DNA of 64,000 bases, taken from Thereva unica. Lineage: Eukaryota > Arthropoda > Insecta > Diptera > Therevidae. The stretch lies in contig OX465281.1 in the NCBI GenBank assembly GCA_949987705.1, positions 138,804,876 to 138,868,875 on the forward strand. Reading direction: 5' to 3'. Shown piece by piece: positions 19,407 to 31,208 of this stretch (the stretch's first letter is position 1; each line of letters starts with the position of its first letter). The position numbers and the translations under genes were made by a program. The notes under the pieces are model-generated. The model did not search any database and was not told the DNA's origin. It saw only the letters and a program-made list of their open reading frames with translations.

Positions 19407-22290
19407 TGTAACTGTCGGGAGATTGGTTGAGCTTATGCTCGAAGAAGGACTGAAGAATCTTGTTGCCACAAGGGGCCACAAACATATTACAAAAAGAAAG
19501 ACAGGTGAAAGGGTCACTAATGACCAAAAGGTGTGGCGGGACGAGGCCCTTTGGAAGGGATATCGCCGAGAAAACTAGTTTGCCTCCACTACACTTGGTT
19601 GGGCACGTCTAGCGATGCTCTTGCTAGCTCGCCGGATGGGGGGGTTCGTCGTGTAGGGAGCCATTGAAAGGGGTGACAGTTTTAGGTAAACTAACGGAAA
19701 TCACGTGCCGCTAAGAACCAAAAAAAAACATCAAAAAGGGGCGATATGGGGAACCGTCCGGGGCCATCGAGAGAAGCTGAAGGCTATCGGGCCACAGTCA
19801 TGCGGGCTGTCGCAAAAAAAGGTGAAACCTGAACAAAAAACTTAATCCATGGAAGTACTTACATTTCAAGTGCGAGGCACACAGCCTTCTCACTGGTCGC
19901 CATGCTCCAATCCACAGGTCACTTACCTACATGCCGAAGAAACAAAAAAAAATATCGAGCAATAGAAAAGACGAAAAATGATCACGGAAAAAAATCCGCC
20001 TTTACCACCTATTCGGTATAAAAAAAACGAACTTTCCAAACGTTATTAAAAAAGACCTTCTTCAATTATATACCTATATATACCAATACATTAGCACCCT
20101 TAGGTAAAAAAACCAATCACAAGGGATAAAAAAATTCAATTACCAAAAGAAAATGTACCTTCCTTTCTATATACGGAATTAATGGACTAGTGTAAAGTTA
20201 ACAAGGATAGAGTTGATGTGCGTAGAAAGCTATTAGCACGAACAACGCCTATATGAAGCGTTCTTTTAAAAGCAGGATTATCGTGGAAGAACCTGACATT
20301 AACCAAGCACGTAAAAAATTGAATTAATTTAAAAAAAAATTACAAAAGAATACAATTTTGTATTTATTCATATGACACCTTAAGGTAATTCGTATTTTTT
20401 TATATTCACGATAATACAATGAACTAAAGATCACTTATGTTAAATACGGTAGCGATAAAAAAAAATTGTACATACATATTCTTACGTTTCAATAATAGTT
20501 TAATACATTTTTTGCTTTATTTTTGATTTTCCTTAAATTTTGATAAAAATTGTTGTTTTTTTTCTTTTTTGTATTGGTACCAATATTACATCGAGCGAGG
20601 ACAGCAATAAGAGAATATTAAACATCACAAGGATGGATTCCAATCAATTAACTTATCTCTAAGCATATATATATAAAATATAAATGTATAAATATATTGG
20701 CATACAAAAAAAAACTTAATTAAAAGAAATTTATTTCTAAATCTACATTTGTTTTTCGTTCTTCTTCTTTTTCATTTTTTTTTCTATTTAAAAAGGTAAT
20801 CCTTAAGACTAATTACAAAGCTAGAAAGTTTTCATGGGGTGTTCATTTCTTGGTTTACTTATCCTTTTTTTTTTCCTTTTTTATTATTTGTTTGTTTTCT
20901 CTTTTTCTTGCATAATCAAAATGAATATTTAATTTACACGTTTACAAAAAGGAACAAATGTTTATTGACCGAACAAAAAAAAAATGTACCACTAAATTAA
21001 TTTGTTGTATTCCCATTCTTTGGGGGGTTTTCCTTCGGGATTTATTTATTTTTCCACACTTTCAAAAAAAAGAATCTTAAGACTACTTACGTGTCAGCTT
21101 CTTCCCGTCCCCCTTTATCTTTTCAGTTACCTTTTTTTTTTTATTAAATTTTATTTTTTTTTCTTCTCAAAACCACTTATTTTCTTCGCACAATTCAACC
21201 AGGAGAATAAAAGGACGTATTGCCTAGAAACAATTCCTAAATTACACCTCGGTGAGCTCCAGTGCTATTAATGAGGAGGTTATGTTCTTCCTTCCATGTT
21301 GGTCTGATTCTTTTTTTGAAGACAGGATCTCTTTGATGTTTAAATTTTCCTACCTATCACCGTTAATTTTGCCCTTTTTTTGCTGAGGGGGCTTTCTTTA
21401 AACTACACTCTTCGAATTTCGTTTTAATGAGAAAGTAAAAGACAAGGAACCACGAAATTTACCAAACAAAATAAAAACTCAACACTCGAGAATGCTTCAC
21501 TCAAAAAGCAAAAAAAAACGTAGGTACAGTCAACCGCACTGTTCCATCTGGTATCAAAAAAAAATTGCATTTAATATAAGAGACACTTTCACCGTATAAA
21601 CGTTATTCGTTTAAGGGCGCACGACAAAGTTATTAATTAATTTTTTTTTCGACTTTCTATGTTTCAACCCGGAAATTTTTCTTTTTCTACTTCTCGTCAT
21701 TCCTTCTTGAAAGATTTTACCCAACTGACTCCCAGCATCTCAACAAGACTCTTCACGCCGGCTAAAAGGTCTTCCCCCACTTGAGCGGGACGCTTCACCG
21801 AAATTTTCGTGAATTCGTCTCCTTATACGGTCATGCGTGGTTTTTTGTGGGCGGGGTGATAGCGCTAAAAGAATTCCTGCGCTCGCATCATCGAGTATTT
21901 GCTTATGTGTCCCTATTCATACGGGCAGGCTACATACAGTATTTCTATGTGTGCCTCGGCGTCATGCGATTATTGTTGCGCAAAGGGCCTGGATTGGCTG
22001 CGCCGCTACTCGAAAGAATTTTCTGGACCAATGCCTATGTGTGGGTGGAAGATTTAACCACGAGCTGATTATTAGGGCATAGGCGTGCGCAATTTAGGCA
22101 AAAAGAAGTTTTCTTCTGAAAGTTTTGATGTGAGCAGATTTATTTTGGATTTTTATTTTGAATGGATATTGCGCGGAAATAAAAAGGGTTGTTTAGATGT
22201 TTTTATTCGAACGGATAATAGCCGTGGAGAATGGTCGAGATTAGGTTAAGAGATCTTATTTCCGCTTCGGTTTTACCGCCGACCGTTACA
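19407..22290 (-). repeat. 3' LTR of gypsy-1 (2,884 bp)
   Basis: Direct repeat of 28150-31038. Rich in poly(A) and poly(T) tracts. A plus-strand open frame at 21781-22068 is present in both LTRs with one residue change, but it is antisense to the element and I do not call it a gene. Confidence 0.95.
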
Positions 22291-24326
22291 ACGCGGATAC
22301 CCTAGACCGAGCGGAGAGAGGGGAGAGGGGAGCCGAAAGACGGAGGCTAAGGTCTTAATAGAGATCTGCTAATAGAAATAACTGAAGCAAGGAGGAACTA
22401 ACCCGTTATGTTTGGCCTGAACGTTAATGATACTGAGAGATAGGTACATTAAGAATACAGAGGAGAAAAAGAGTGAGGGCGCCCTGTTAAGCTCGTGTGG
22501 CTCGACCCATGATCCTGAGATAAAGAGTCTCGCTCTACCGACTGAGCTAGCCGGGCTGTATAGGGATAGTACGAATGCCGGAAAAGAGAGCGATACCTAC
22601 AAGAGTATGTGCGGTGGTAAAAAGATTGGTGTAAGAGAGTGAGATTGAAAGAGTGATCTAGTCGCACCGTGCGGTGAGGTTTGGAGTGTGGGTCTCAGAG
22701 GACCAAAAGAAAAAAAAAGGAAAGTAACGCTCCCGATTATCAGTTTGTAGAAAACAACAACGTCTTTTTGTATTAATTTTAATAAAAACATTTTGGAAAT
22801 AAAGCAGAAACGTTTCTAGACTGCTAACTGATGGTGCTTGTGATAGGAGGGCAAACAATGATTTCATGCCATAGTGTCATGTTTTCCTTTTTGGGGAGAG
22901 TCGAAATGCAGTGTCCAATCCATAGGACTATCCATTCCTAATGGGTTTTGGCCTGTGTTGTAACTGCAACTCGTCCAAAACTGACCTGGAAGAATTGAAA
23001 GGGATTTTGACACAGCAAAAAAAATGAACAATGTTGTGTTAAACCAGACAAGAGAAAGTATATAATAGTGGCTGCTAGTTCAACGTGAGCTCAAGAGAAT
23101 CCTCTAAAGCGTTAACTGTTACGACCTTCGCTTATAAGGGGTGTTACCAGTTAGGGTTCCACAACCTAAGGTCGGGCTTCATAGAATTATATACGAGTAT
23201 TTTGAGGTTGGTTAGAACTGGTGGAAGGGAAATTAAAAGATAGAAGAAACTTAGTTTCAATTTCCGTGTGAACTTATTAATTAATAAGGAACGTTGTTGG
23301 TAAAGAAATATAACCCCACATAGGAGTTTGAAGAAGGGAGGTTGTCACGCCTTGTTGCGACGGTTTCTTGGATTTGCTCGTGAAGAGCCTAGTGAGTGTT
23401 AAAGTGAGGATCGTCTGATCGAAGAACCCCGTAAGGGAGAGGAAATTAGTGTTGTGGCAGTATGTTTGGTCTACTAAAAACGTGTTAGAGGTTTAAATGA
23501 AAAAAAGTTTTGAGCAAGGACACAATGAAAATATATTATTATAACGAAAGATGTGAATGGTCCGCCCCGGGGAAGAGAAGTTTTCGTAATACGGTAAAAA
23601 TAGAAGTTATGAAAGGTAGGAGATAGCCTCTGTTAGGTATTTGCAGCCGGTCTGCCGCTCCACTGCGGGTCAGCAACACTGCCAAGACCAGGCAGGTGAG
23701 ACGACAGAAGGACTACGACTAAACGGGGTCTGATGGAACTTAAGGGACAAACACAAATGCCACCAGGCAACCAACGATCTGGCCAAGTGAACATCAGCCA
23801 CTTGCAACCAGACCCCACCGAAAACACACTACACTTGACCTTGTCACCAAGTCTGTCGCAAGGTCAGGCGATATACGCCTGAGAACCCAGACGAGAGCAG
23901 ACTTAATGACAAGGCGTCCATCAGACCATACTAAAAAAACAAGGAGGAGGTTCCATGGTCAGGACTGACTCGCGCAGTGCCAGGCGTTACGCCTGTTAGC
24001 CAGACAGCGAACTAGCCTGACGGGAACAAATCAAAATCAGAGGCTGCTGCTAATAAAAGAACTATTGATTGAAATGTTCACAAGGAACGACTATGAAAAA
24101 TGAGAAGAAATAAAAGTGATTAAGGCTAAGGCACTGCAGCAAGCACCTTCGCCTGCAGAACCTTCTCTGACCCAGGGATTAAAAAGGAAAATGAGGGGGA
24201 AAACACAGACTCAAACCTTGGCCCCAGACAACCAAGGAAAAACAAAGAGGTGTGCCACCGCGGGGAGAAACTAAGCGGCTTAATGGCACCCTATCAGTTG
24301 ACCGGTGAAGCCGGCGTGATGCCTTA
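22291..24326 (-). other. Non-coding 3' internal region of gypsy-1
   Basis: About 2 kb between the RT stub and the 3' LTR where RT, RNase H and integrase would be expected. No retroelement domain is seen in any frame. It holds a tRNA-Lys-like sequence and, at 23640-24030, short inverted motifs such as CAGGCGTTACGCCTG. The sense strand next to the 3' LTR is pyrimidine-rich (its complement GGAGAGAGGGGAGAGGGGAG is on the plus strand), so no normal polypurine tract is visible. Confidence 0.6.
22478..22556 (-). tRNA. tRNA-Lys(CUU)-like sequence, probably pseudo
   Basis: The minus strand from 22556 reads GCCCGGCTAGCTCAGTCGGT, identical to the 5' part of eukaryotic tRNA-Lys including the A box, then an anticodon stem-loop with loop CTCTTTA (anticodon CTT) closed by GAGA/TCTC. 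The T arm (GGGTCGAGCC) lacks a base, and an insertion of several bases separates it from a final GGGCGCC that matches the tRNA-Lys 3' acceptor. These changes make a working tRNA unlikely. It could be a captured primer tRNA or the head of a tRNA-derived SINE. Confidence 0.7.
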
Positions 24327-24605
24327 TTAGGGCGACACGGGATAATGTCTTTGTTTGATGGGGACTGAATCACCAACATCAATTATATGTTCCTCCAAAT
24401 GGGTTTTCCCCAAACCCAAGACATCAAAGGAGGGAAAAGTTGCCCTGACTCGCTCTAACTGAGATAGTTGAACATTAGACAAATCTTGAGTCATGGACAA
24501 TACGGCCGGAGCGTTCAGCTCGCCAACTATCTGGGGAAGGATGCCGAATAACTTCCAAAAGTCGTACCCTAAATACAGCTTCTGACTTATACCTGGGACA
24601 CACAT
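24327..24605 (-). pseudogene. gypsy-1 pol, stub at the start of RT
   Basis: Continues the pol frame after the MITE: SQKLYLGYDFWKLFG is the conserved segment after a Ty3/gypsy protease (LGxDFW type), and the frame proceeds through LGLGKTHLEEHIIDVGD to PIKQRHYPVSP, the first conserved residues of the RT domain, then hits a stop. Nothing resembling the palm or YxDD box follows, so RT is lost at its very beginning. Confidence 0.8.
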
Positions 24606-25073
24606 GTGGTATCGATATTATAATTTCGATATCATAATATCCACAATATCATAATATCGTCAGACCCGTGACACACATAAATCTAGTATCGAAGTAGTTT
24701 GCTTTGACATTTGTGTTTCCATTTGATTTTGGAGTAGCAAGCGGCAAATAATTAATATTTCAATGTTGTTTAAGTTGATTTGTCAAAATAATCAGAACAT
24801 AAATAAAGCAAGCGACTATAGTGGAGAAAACACTATAAACACAGAATCTCACAAGCAATTGACAACTTTTTTGTGAGGAAAATTTTCCGGCAGAGGCGCT
24901 GTGCACAGTAAAAATAGTGTATATTACCTTAATACCACCTAAATTTAGCAAATCTCATACTACGTATAAATTAGATTGTCAACCTGGTATATTGCTAGTA
25001 TTGGGTGACACACATGTAGTATACACGTAATATTTGGAATATTGTAATATCGATACCACATGTGTGTCTCAGG
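24592..25073. mobile_element. MITE in gypsy-1 pol, TA target duplication
   Basis: Inverted ends begin CCTGGGACACACATGTGGTA (24592) and, on the other strand, CCTGAGACACACATGTGGTA (from 25073) and stay complementary for about 28 bp. TA flanks both sides (24590-24591, 25074-25075), as for Tc1/mariner-type MITEs. The interior is AT-rich with repeated ATAATATC words. 482 bp, non-coding. It cuts the pol frame between protease and RT. Confidence 0.85.
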
Positions 25074-25730
25074 TATTAAACTGGGTACAGCGAATATTGT
25101 CATCAAATGAGTTCGTCCTGCGAAGGAAACGGGAGCTTTGATATACCCTAAAACTCGCTGGGGTGTACCATCGGCAGTTTGTAAAGAAGTATTTAAGGAA
25201 TGTAGTTTACATTCAGGATGGTCTTCTAGAAATGACTCGACACCCCTTCCCAGGCAGGTTATGGAGGCGCCGCTGTCCAGTAACCCAGTCATGGCTACAT
25301 CGCCGAGGGTTATGCTCGCGAAGGGTCTTTCATCTGTATGGTTATTGAAGATAGCGGAGACGATCTGACATGAAAGTCGACGTTTCTCATTGGCTAATTG
25401 CCGAATGCTAGGAATTCTTTTATTGGAGGACTCCCGTGGAGGACTTGAGAAGATTCGCTCGCGGACCTTTTGATAGTTGTTCCATCTTGCAACAAAGGAA
25501 GTTCTGGATTCCTCTGAAGGAAATTCAGGGGGATCGTCACAACTGGGATGAAAGTTTGACTCGACTGATATTGAGAACGACTCATCTGGGTGAGGATTAC
25601 CGGCTGATTCATTTACTGTGGGGGTGGCTGAGGTGCCTGCGGTGGACGCGGGTTCCCACGCTGCCTCGCGCCCATTTGTCGGTTTCCCTGGCAATGACAC
25701 TTGGGTGACACTACCCCAGGATTTCCGCAC
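25074..25730 (-). CDS. gypsy-1 pol N-terminus with aspartic protease
   Basis: The open frame starts at 25730, overlapping the end of gag in another frame, as expected for frameshift expression of pol. A low-complexity linker leads to NEKRRLSCQIVSAIF and the protease core ITLGDVAMTGLLDSGASITC (active-site DSG near residue 153) and then RVLGYIKAPVSFAGRTHLMT, ending in FAVPSL. The frame then runs into the MITE, where the open frame continues by chance to 24960; those residues are not element-derived. The protease itself looks intact. Confidence 0.85.
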
Positions 25731-26830
25731 CTATAGCAAAAGACGTTCCGAGTTTCAGAGGGACAGTCGTAGAACGGGTGGCCTGGCTGCAGGCAATTCC
25801 AACACTTAAGTTGTCGACGAGTGAGGTCGAAGTTGGGACTTTGGAGAGCTTCGATCTCGTGGAAGTATGGATCTAATGGCTCGGAAGCGGACTCTACCGC
25901 GAAATCAGTCTCGAGCTCGTGGACTCTTAGATTCGTCCTACGTTCCATTTTTTTATTTAAATGCCAGCGTTCAACTTTAAGGCATTGCTCTCTTAATTCC
26001 TTTATGGTTCTGAATTGCCGTCCTACCAATGAACTGCCCGTAGCATAATTTAGGTTTTCGACCAAGATACCCGTCAGCTGAGATTCCGAGATTGGATTCT
26101 CCATTTTGTTGTGCAAGGCAATCATCTTGTCTAAGTACTCATCGAAGGAGTCTTGAAGTTGCTTTAACTCGACCATAGATTTAATGGTGTACAGATCAGA
26201 GTCATGGGACTTGAAATGGGCTTGGAAGTTCCTGCGAAAATCGGACCATTCGGGATTTGGAAATTCCCGACGAAATTGGTTCCAGTACCAGGTAGCTGCT
26301 CGATCCTTGAGTAAGGATGATACGTTGGCACAAAGCTCTTGATCAGATACGGATGCATCTTTAGCCTTGCTTTCCAGTCTGAACATGAATTGTTCAGCTG
26401 TAAGTCCACTAGATTGACCTGAGAACGTGATGTTCCAAGATAACACAACAGAAGGGTGGCGTGTAGCCTGCTGAGACTTAGACGGTCTAGCAATAAAACG
26501 TAGGTCTGGAGTTTTAAATTGACTATATGCCGGATTTGGCTCAGCGGTGGAGCTGGCTGGATCTGTTTTTAATGGAACGGGCGCAGGTGCCACATCAGTA
26601 TTGGGAGGCAGTGCTGCCAGTTGAGCTTGTAGCTTAGCTATCGTTATTTCGATTTGCTGACGTACTGTGGCTTGTCTATCTGATTCTAAGTGACTTTCAC
26701 TGAAGCCGGGAAAGGCTGGACTAACTTCGCCCCCGGGGGCTTCAGACACATCTGGCTGTTCGGAATCCGACATAACGACGGTTTTCAACAAAGGATAACC
26801 GAATTTACTATTAGACGAAAGAAATTTCAC
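25613..26830 (-). CDS. gypsy-1 gag
   Basis: A 405-residue open frame for the structural protein. An N-terminal helical stretch (TVRQQIEITIAKLQAQLAAL) is followed by the Ty3/gypsy gag core: SWNITFSGQSSGLTAEQFMF, LLKDRAATWYWNQFRREFP, WSDFRRNFQAHF and LQDSFDEYLDKMIALHNKM. Two zinc knuckles close it: CWNCLQPGHPFYDC (CX2CX4HX4C) and CYRCGNPGVVSPKC, in which the His is replaced by Val. The listed Met is at the very 5' end; MSDSEQPDVSEAP at residue 20 is a likelier start, similar to the MSDSENP start of gypsy-2 gag. No stop or frameshift is seen, so gag may still be expressed. Confidence 0.9.
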   Translation of the reverse strand: MKFLSSNSKFGYPLLKTVVMSDSEQPDVSEAPGGEVSPAFPGFSESHLESDRQATVRQQIEITIAKLQAQLAALPPNTDVAPAPVPLKTDPASSTAEPNPAYSQFKTPDLRFIARPSKSQQATRHPSVVLSWNITFSGQSSGLTAEQFMFRLESKAKDASVSDQELCANVSSLLKDRAATWYWNQFRREFPNPEWSDFRRNFQAHFKSHDSDLYTIKSMVELKQLQDSFDEYLDKMIALHNKMENPISESQLTGILVENLNYATGSSLVGRQFRTIKELREQCLKVERWHLNKKMERRTNLRVHELETDFAVESASEPLDPYFHEIEALQSPNFDLTRRQLKCWNCLQPGHPFYDCPSETRNVFCYRCGNPGVVSPKCHCQGNRQMGARQRGNPRPPQAPQPPPQ

Positions 26831-28130
26831 GTGTGGACGTGCCCCCTTATTTATAAACTGTACCGAATATAATATTAACGCAAGAGATACAAATACGCTT
26901 TGATAAATTTCGCTTAAAATTACGCGAAAAAAAAAATCTTAAGTAAACTCGGGACTTGAAAAATATTAAAGATAATTATTAATTAAACTCAGAAAACGAC
27001 TACCTGAAACTACGCGAGACTTAAGGCTCGTATATATATAAACGAAAACGTAAATAGTTATTATTAACGCGATAATTAAATTAATTAATTAGAGGGGGGC
27101 CGGAGCATGGTTCCCAGAAAAGAGGATATACACTCAGCAACATTTCAGCACTTACCAGAATATGAATTGGCCGAGGAGAGTGGCGACCCATCTGCCTCGG
27201 TCAACTCTACATCTCATGATTCAACCCCCGCCCGCAACAGACCGCATGACCATGGCGCAGAGGAGAGAATTTGAAGAGAAGAAGAAGCTTCCATTGGTGA
27301 AAACTATCCTTGGTTGTCAGCCACGACGGATCAGTACCGGCGACGACACGACTGAAATTCCGGAAGGCTGTCCAACCAGAGGATACAATCGGGACCGCAT
27401 TGAGAGAAAGACAACCGTCTTACCGCACTGGCAGGCACTTGCCTGTTACCAGGATCATTGCAAGACGGTGGCCCATCCATCAACTTGGTCATACTAAGCC
27501 AAAGAGAAAATTCGAGATAACATAATTGAGCGGTATTGCTTCAATCATGGAAGAGTCACCCAGCTGGTGATACCTCCGTGCAAGCCATGTGAACATAAGC
27601 CACATGAAGCCAGACAAGCAGAAGGCCCCTCACTGATTGGCTCGCAAGAGTTGCCGCACTAGCAAGCGAAGCGCTTGGTACTAGGACCAGACAAACTCAC
27701 ATGAAAGAGCAAAATAAATGAATTGGAAGCTGCCGCAGAAAGAAAGATTGTTGAACCAAAAGCGTTCAATAACAAAGAAATACAAGAGCCAATAGACCGT
27801 TAAGGTTAATACAAAAAGATATAAGCTGTAGGGGAGATGATACCGCGGCAGGTACCAAAACCCGTATCCATATAACCGGATGGACTTGGACAGAGAGTGG
27901 AGATAAGTAATGAAGGAAGTCCACTACCGGTCTCTCTCGATGGCCGATGCCACGACAAAAAAAGGACTAAAGATCGGTCTTACATTGGAGAATACTGATT
28001 AAGAAATAGCATAACTCGGAGAGAGAAACCTTCCAAAAAGGAAGAAGAAAAGCAAAGTTGCCGATAAAAGTTAAAGTCACCAAGTGACGAACAGACAACC
28101 GAGTTAAGAACAGAGACTAGAAGGAACTAG
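26831..28130 (-). other. 5' leader of gypsy-1
   Basis: About 1.3 kb between the primer site and gag. Plus-strand ORFs at 27162-27525 overlap in two frames and look accidental. No domain was recognised. Confidence 0.6.
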
Positions 28131-28146
28131 CCTTCGTTGGGCGCCA
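28131..28146 (-). other. gypsy-1 primer binding site (tRNA-Lys)
   Basis: Three bases inside the 5' LTR the minus strand reads TGGCGCCCAACGAAGG; its first 12 bases are the complement of the 3' end of insect tRNA-Lys, the same primer class as Drosophila gypsy. Confidence 0.85.
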
Positions 28147-28149
28147 TTT

Positions 28150-31038
28150 TGTAACTGTCGGGAGATTGGTTGAGCTTATGCTCGAAGAAGGACTGAAGAA
28201 TCTTGTTGCCACAAGGGGCCACAAACATATTACAAAAAGAAAGACAGGTGAAAGGGTCACTAATGACCAAAAGGTGTGGCGGGACGAGGCCCTTTGGAAG
28301 GGATATCGCCGAGAAAACTAGTTTGCCTCCACTACACTTGGTTGGGCACGTCTAGCGATGCTCTTGCTAGCTCGCCGGATGGGGGGGGGGTTCGTCGTGT
28401 AGGGAGCCATTGAAAGGGGTGACAGTTTTAGGTAAACTAACGGAAATCACGTGCCGCTAAGAACCAAAAAAAAACATCAAAAAGGGGCGATATGGGGAAC
28501 CGTCCGGGGCCATCGAGAGAAGCTGAAGGCTATCGGGCCACAGTCATGCGGGCTGTCGCAAAAAAAGGTGAAACCTGAACAAAAAACTTAATCCATGGAA
28601 GTACTTACATTTCAAGTGCGAGGCACACAGCCTTCTCACTGGTCGCCATGCTCCAATCCACAGGTCACTTACCTACATGCCGAAGAAACAAAAAAAAATA
28701 TCGAGCAATAGAAAAGACGAAAAAAGATCACGGAAAAAAATCCGCCTTTACCACCTATTCGGTATAAAAAAAACGAACTTTCCAAACGTTATTAAAAAAG
28801 ACCTTCTTCAATTATATACCTATATATACCAATACATTAGCACCCTTAGGTAAAAAAACCAATCACAAGGGATAAAAAAATTCAATTACCAAAAGAAAAT
28901 GTACCTTCCTTTCTATATACGGAATTAATGGACTAGTGTAAAGTTAACAAGGATAGAGATGATGTGCGTAGAAAGCTATTAGCACGAACAACGCCTATAT
29001 GAAGCGTTCTTTTAAAAGCAGGATTATCGTGGAAGAACCTGACATTAACCAAGCACGTAAAAAATTGAATTAATTTAAAAAAAAATTACAAAAGAATACA
29101 ATTTTGTATTTATTCATATGACACCTTAAGGTAATTCGTATTTTTTTATATTCACGATAATACAATGAACTAAAGATCACTTATGTTAAATACGGTAGGG
29201 ATAAAAAAAAATTGTACATACATATTCTTACGTTTCAATAATAGTTTAATACATTTTTTGCTTTATTTTTGATTTTCCTTAAATTTTGATAAAAATTGTT
29301 GTTTTTTTTCTTTTTTGTATTGGTACCAATATTACATCGAGCGAGGACAGCAATAAGAGAATATTAAACATCACAAGGATGGATTCCAATCAATTAACTT
29401 ATCTCTAAGCATATATATATATAAAATATAAATGTATAAATATATTGGCATACAAAAAAAAACTTAATTAAAAGAAATTTATTTCTAAATCTACATTTGT
29501 TTTTCGTTCTTCTTCTTTTTCATTTTTTTTTCTATTTAAAAAGGTAATCCTTAAGACTAATTACAAAGCTAGAAAGTTTTCATGGGGTGTTCATTTCTTG
29601 GTTTACTTATCCTTTTTTTTTTTCCTTTTTTATTATTTGTTTGTTTTCTCTTTTTCTTGCATAATCAAAATGAATATTTAATTTACACGTTTACAAAAAG
29701 GAACAAATGTTTATTGACCGAACAAAAAAAAAAATGTACCACTAAATTAATTTGTTGTATTCCCATTCTTTGGGGGTTTTCCTTCGGGATTTATTTATTT
29801 TTCCACACTTTCAAAAAAAAGAATCTTAAGACTACTTACGTGTCAGCTTCTTCCCGTCCCCCTTTATCTTTTCAGTTACCTTTTTTTTTTTATTAAATTT
29901 TATTTTTTTTTCTTCTCAAAACCACTTATTTTCTTCGCACAATTCAACCAGGAGAATAAAAGGACGTATTGCCTAGAAACAATTCCTAAATTACACCTCG
30001 GTGAGCTCCAGTGCTATTAATGAGGAGGTTATGTTCTTCCTTCCATGTTGGTCTGATTCTTTTTTTGAAGACAGGATCTCTTTGATGTTTAAATTTTCCT
30101 ACCTATCACCGTTAATTTTGCCCTTTTTTTTGCTGAGGGGGCTTTCTTTAAACTACACTCTTCGAATTTCGTTTTAATGAGAAAGTAAAAGACAAGGAAC
30201 CACGGAATTTACCAAACAAAATAAAAACTCAACACTCGAGAATGCTTCACTCAAAAAGCAAAAAAAACGTAGGTACAGTCAACCGCACTGTTCCATCTGG
30301 TATCAAAAAAAATTGCATTTAATATAAGAGACACTTTCACCGTATAAACGTTATTCGTTTAAGGGCGCACGACAAAGTTATTAATTAATTTTTTTTTCGA
30401 CTTTCTATGTTTCAACCCGGAAATTTTTCTTTTTCTACTTCTCGTCATTCCTTCTTGAAAGATTTTACCCAACTGACTCCCAGCATCTCAACAAGACTCT
30501 TCACGCCGGCTAAAAGGTCTTCCCCCACTTGAGTGGGACGCTTCACCGAAATTTTCGTGAATTCGTCTCCTTATACGGTCATGCGTGGTTTTTTGTGGGC
30601 GGGGTGATAGCGCTAAAAGAATTCCTGCGCTCGCATCATCGAGTATTTGCTTATGTGTCCCTATTCATACGGGCAGGCTACATACAGTATTTCTATGTGT
30701 GCCTCGGCGTCATGCGATTATTGTTGCGCAAAGGGCCTGGATTGGCTGCGCCGCTACCCGAAAGAATTTTCTGGACCAATGCCTATGTGTGGGTGGAAGA
30801 TTTAACCACGAGCTGATTATTAGGGCATAGGCGTGCGCAATTTAGGCAAAAAGAAGTTTTCTTCTGAAAGTTTTGATGTGAGCAGATTTATTTTGGATTT
30901 TTATTTTGAATGGATATTGCGCGGAAATAAAAAGGGTTGTTTAGATGTTTTTATTCGAACGGATAATAGCCGTGGAGAATGGTCGAGATTAGGTTAAGAG
31001 ATCTTATTTCAGCTTCGGTTTTACCGCCGACCGTTACA
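28150..31038 (-). repeat. 5' LTR of gypsy-1 (2,889 bp)
   Basis: Direct repeat of 19407-22290. Ends GTTACA, followed by the target duplication AATC. Confidence 0.95.
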
Positions 31039-31208
31039 AATCCTTTGTTCAAGAAACATGCACGATCTTCAATTTTTAAATGTTTTTTTTTTATTAATTG
31101 GGGTTTTAATTATGTGGCACTTGGAGATATAAGTTCAGCTTAAGTTCATTTTATAGCTTTTTATTTTAGTAGGGCATGAGAATTTTATAAGTTTTTTTAA
31201 TCTATTGT

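Larger units (their letters stand above)
19407..31038 (-). mobile_element. Ty3/gypsy-like LTR element with 2.88-kb LTRs, pol mostly deleted (gypsy-1)
   Basis: LTRs 19407-22290 and 28150-31038 are near-identical by eye over almost 2.9 kb; differences seen are single bases and homopolymer lengths. Each starts TGTAAC and ends GTTACA. The 4-bp duplication AATC flanks the element (19403-19406, 31039-31042). A tRNA-Lys-type primer site next to the right LTR sets the orientation as minus. Gag and protease are present, but RT stops after its first residues, and RNase H and integrase are absent. It is thus a recent but non-autonomous copy. The LTR length is striking for the superfamily. Confidence 0.93.

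Noticed and set aside
21781..22082. Plus-strand ORFs of 95 and 81 residues, repeated at 30529-30830, as a possible LTR-encoded gene
   Set aside because: They lie in the two LTR copies, antisense to the element, use overlapping frames, resemble no family and are shared only because the LTRs are near-identical.
22291..22345. Plus-strand purine tract GGAGAGAGGGGAGAGG as a polypurine tract showing plus orientation of gypsy-1
   Set aside because: The tRNA-Lys primer site and gag orientation both show that the element reads on the minus strand, so the tract is on the wrong strand.
22478..22556. Functional tRNA-Lys gene
   Set aside because: Defective T arm and an insertion before the acceptor stem; downgraded to tRNA-like.
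27162..27525. Two overlapping plus-strand ORFs in the gypsy-1 leader
   Set aside because: Antisense to the element, composition without domain, overlapping in two frames; probably chance.
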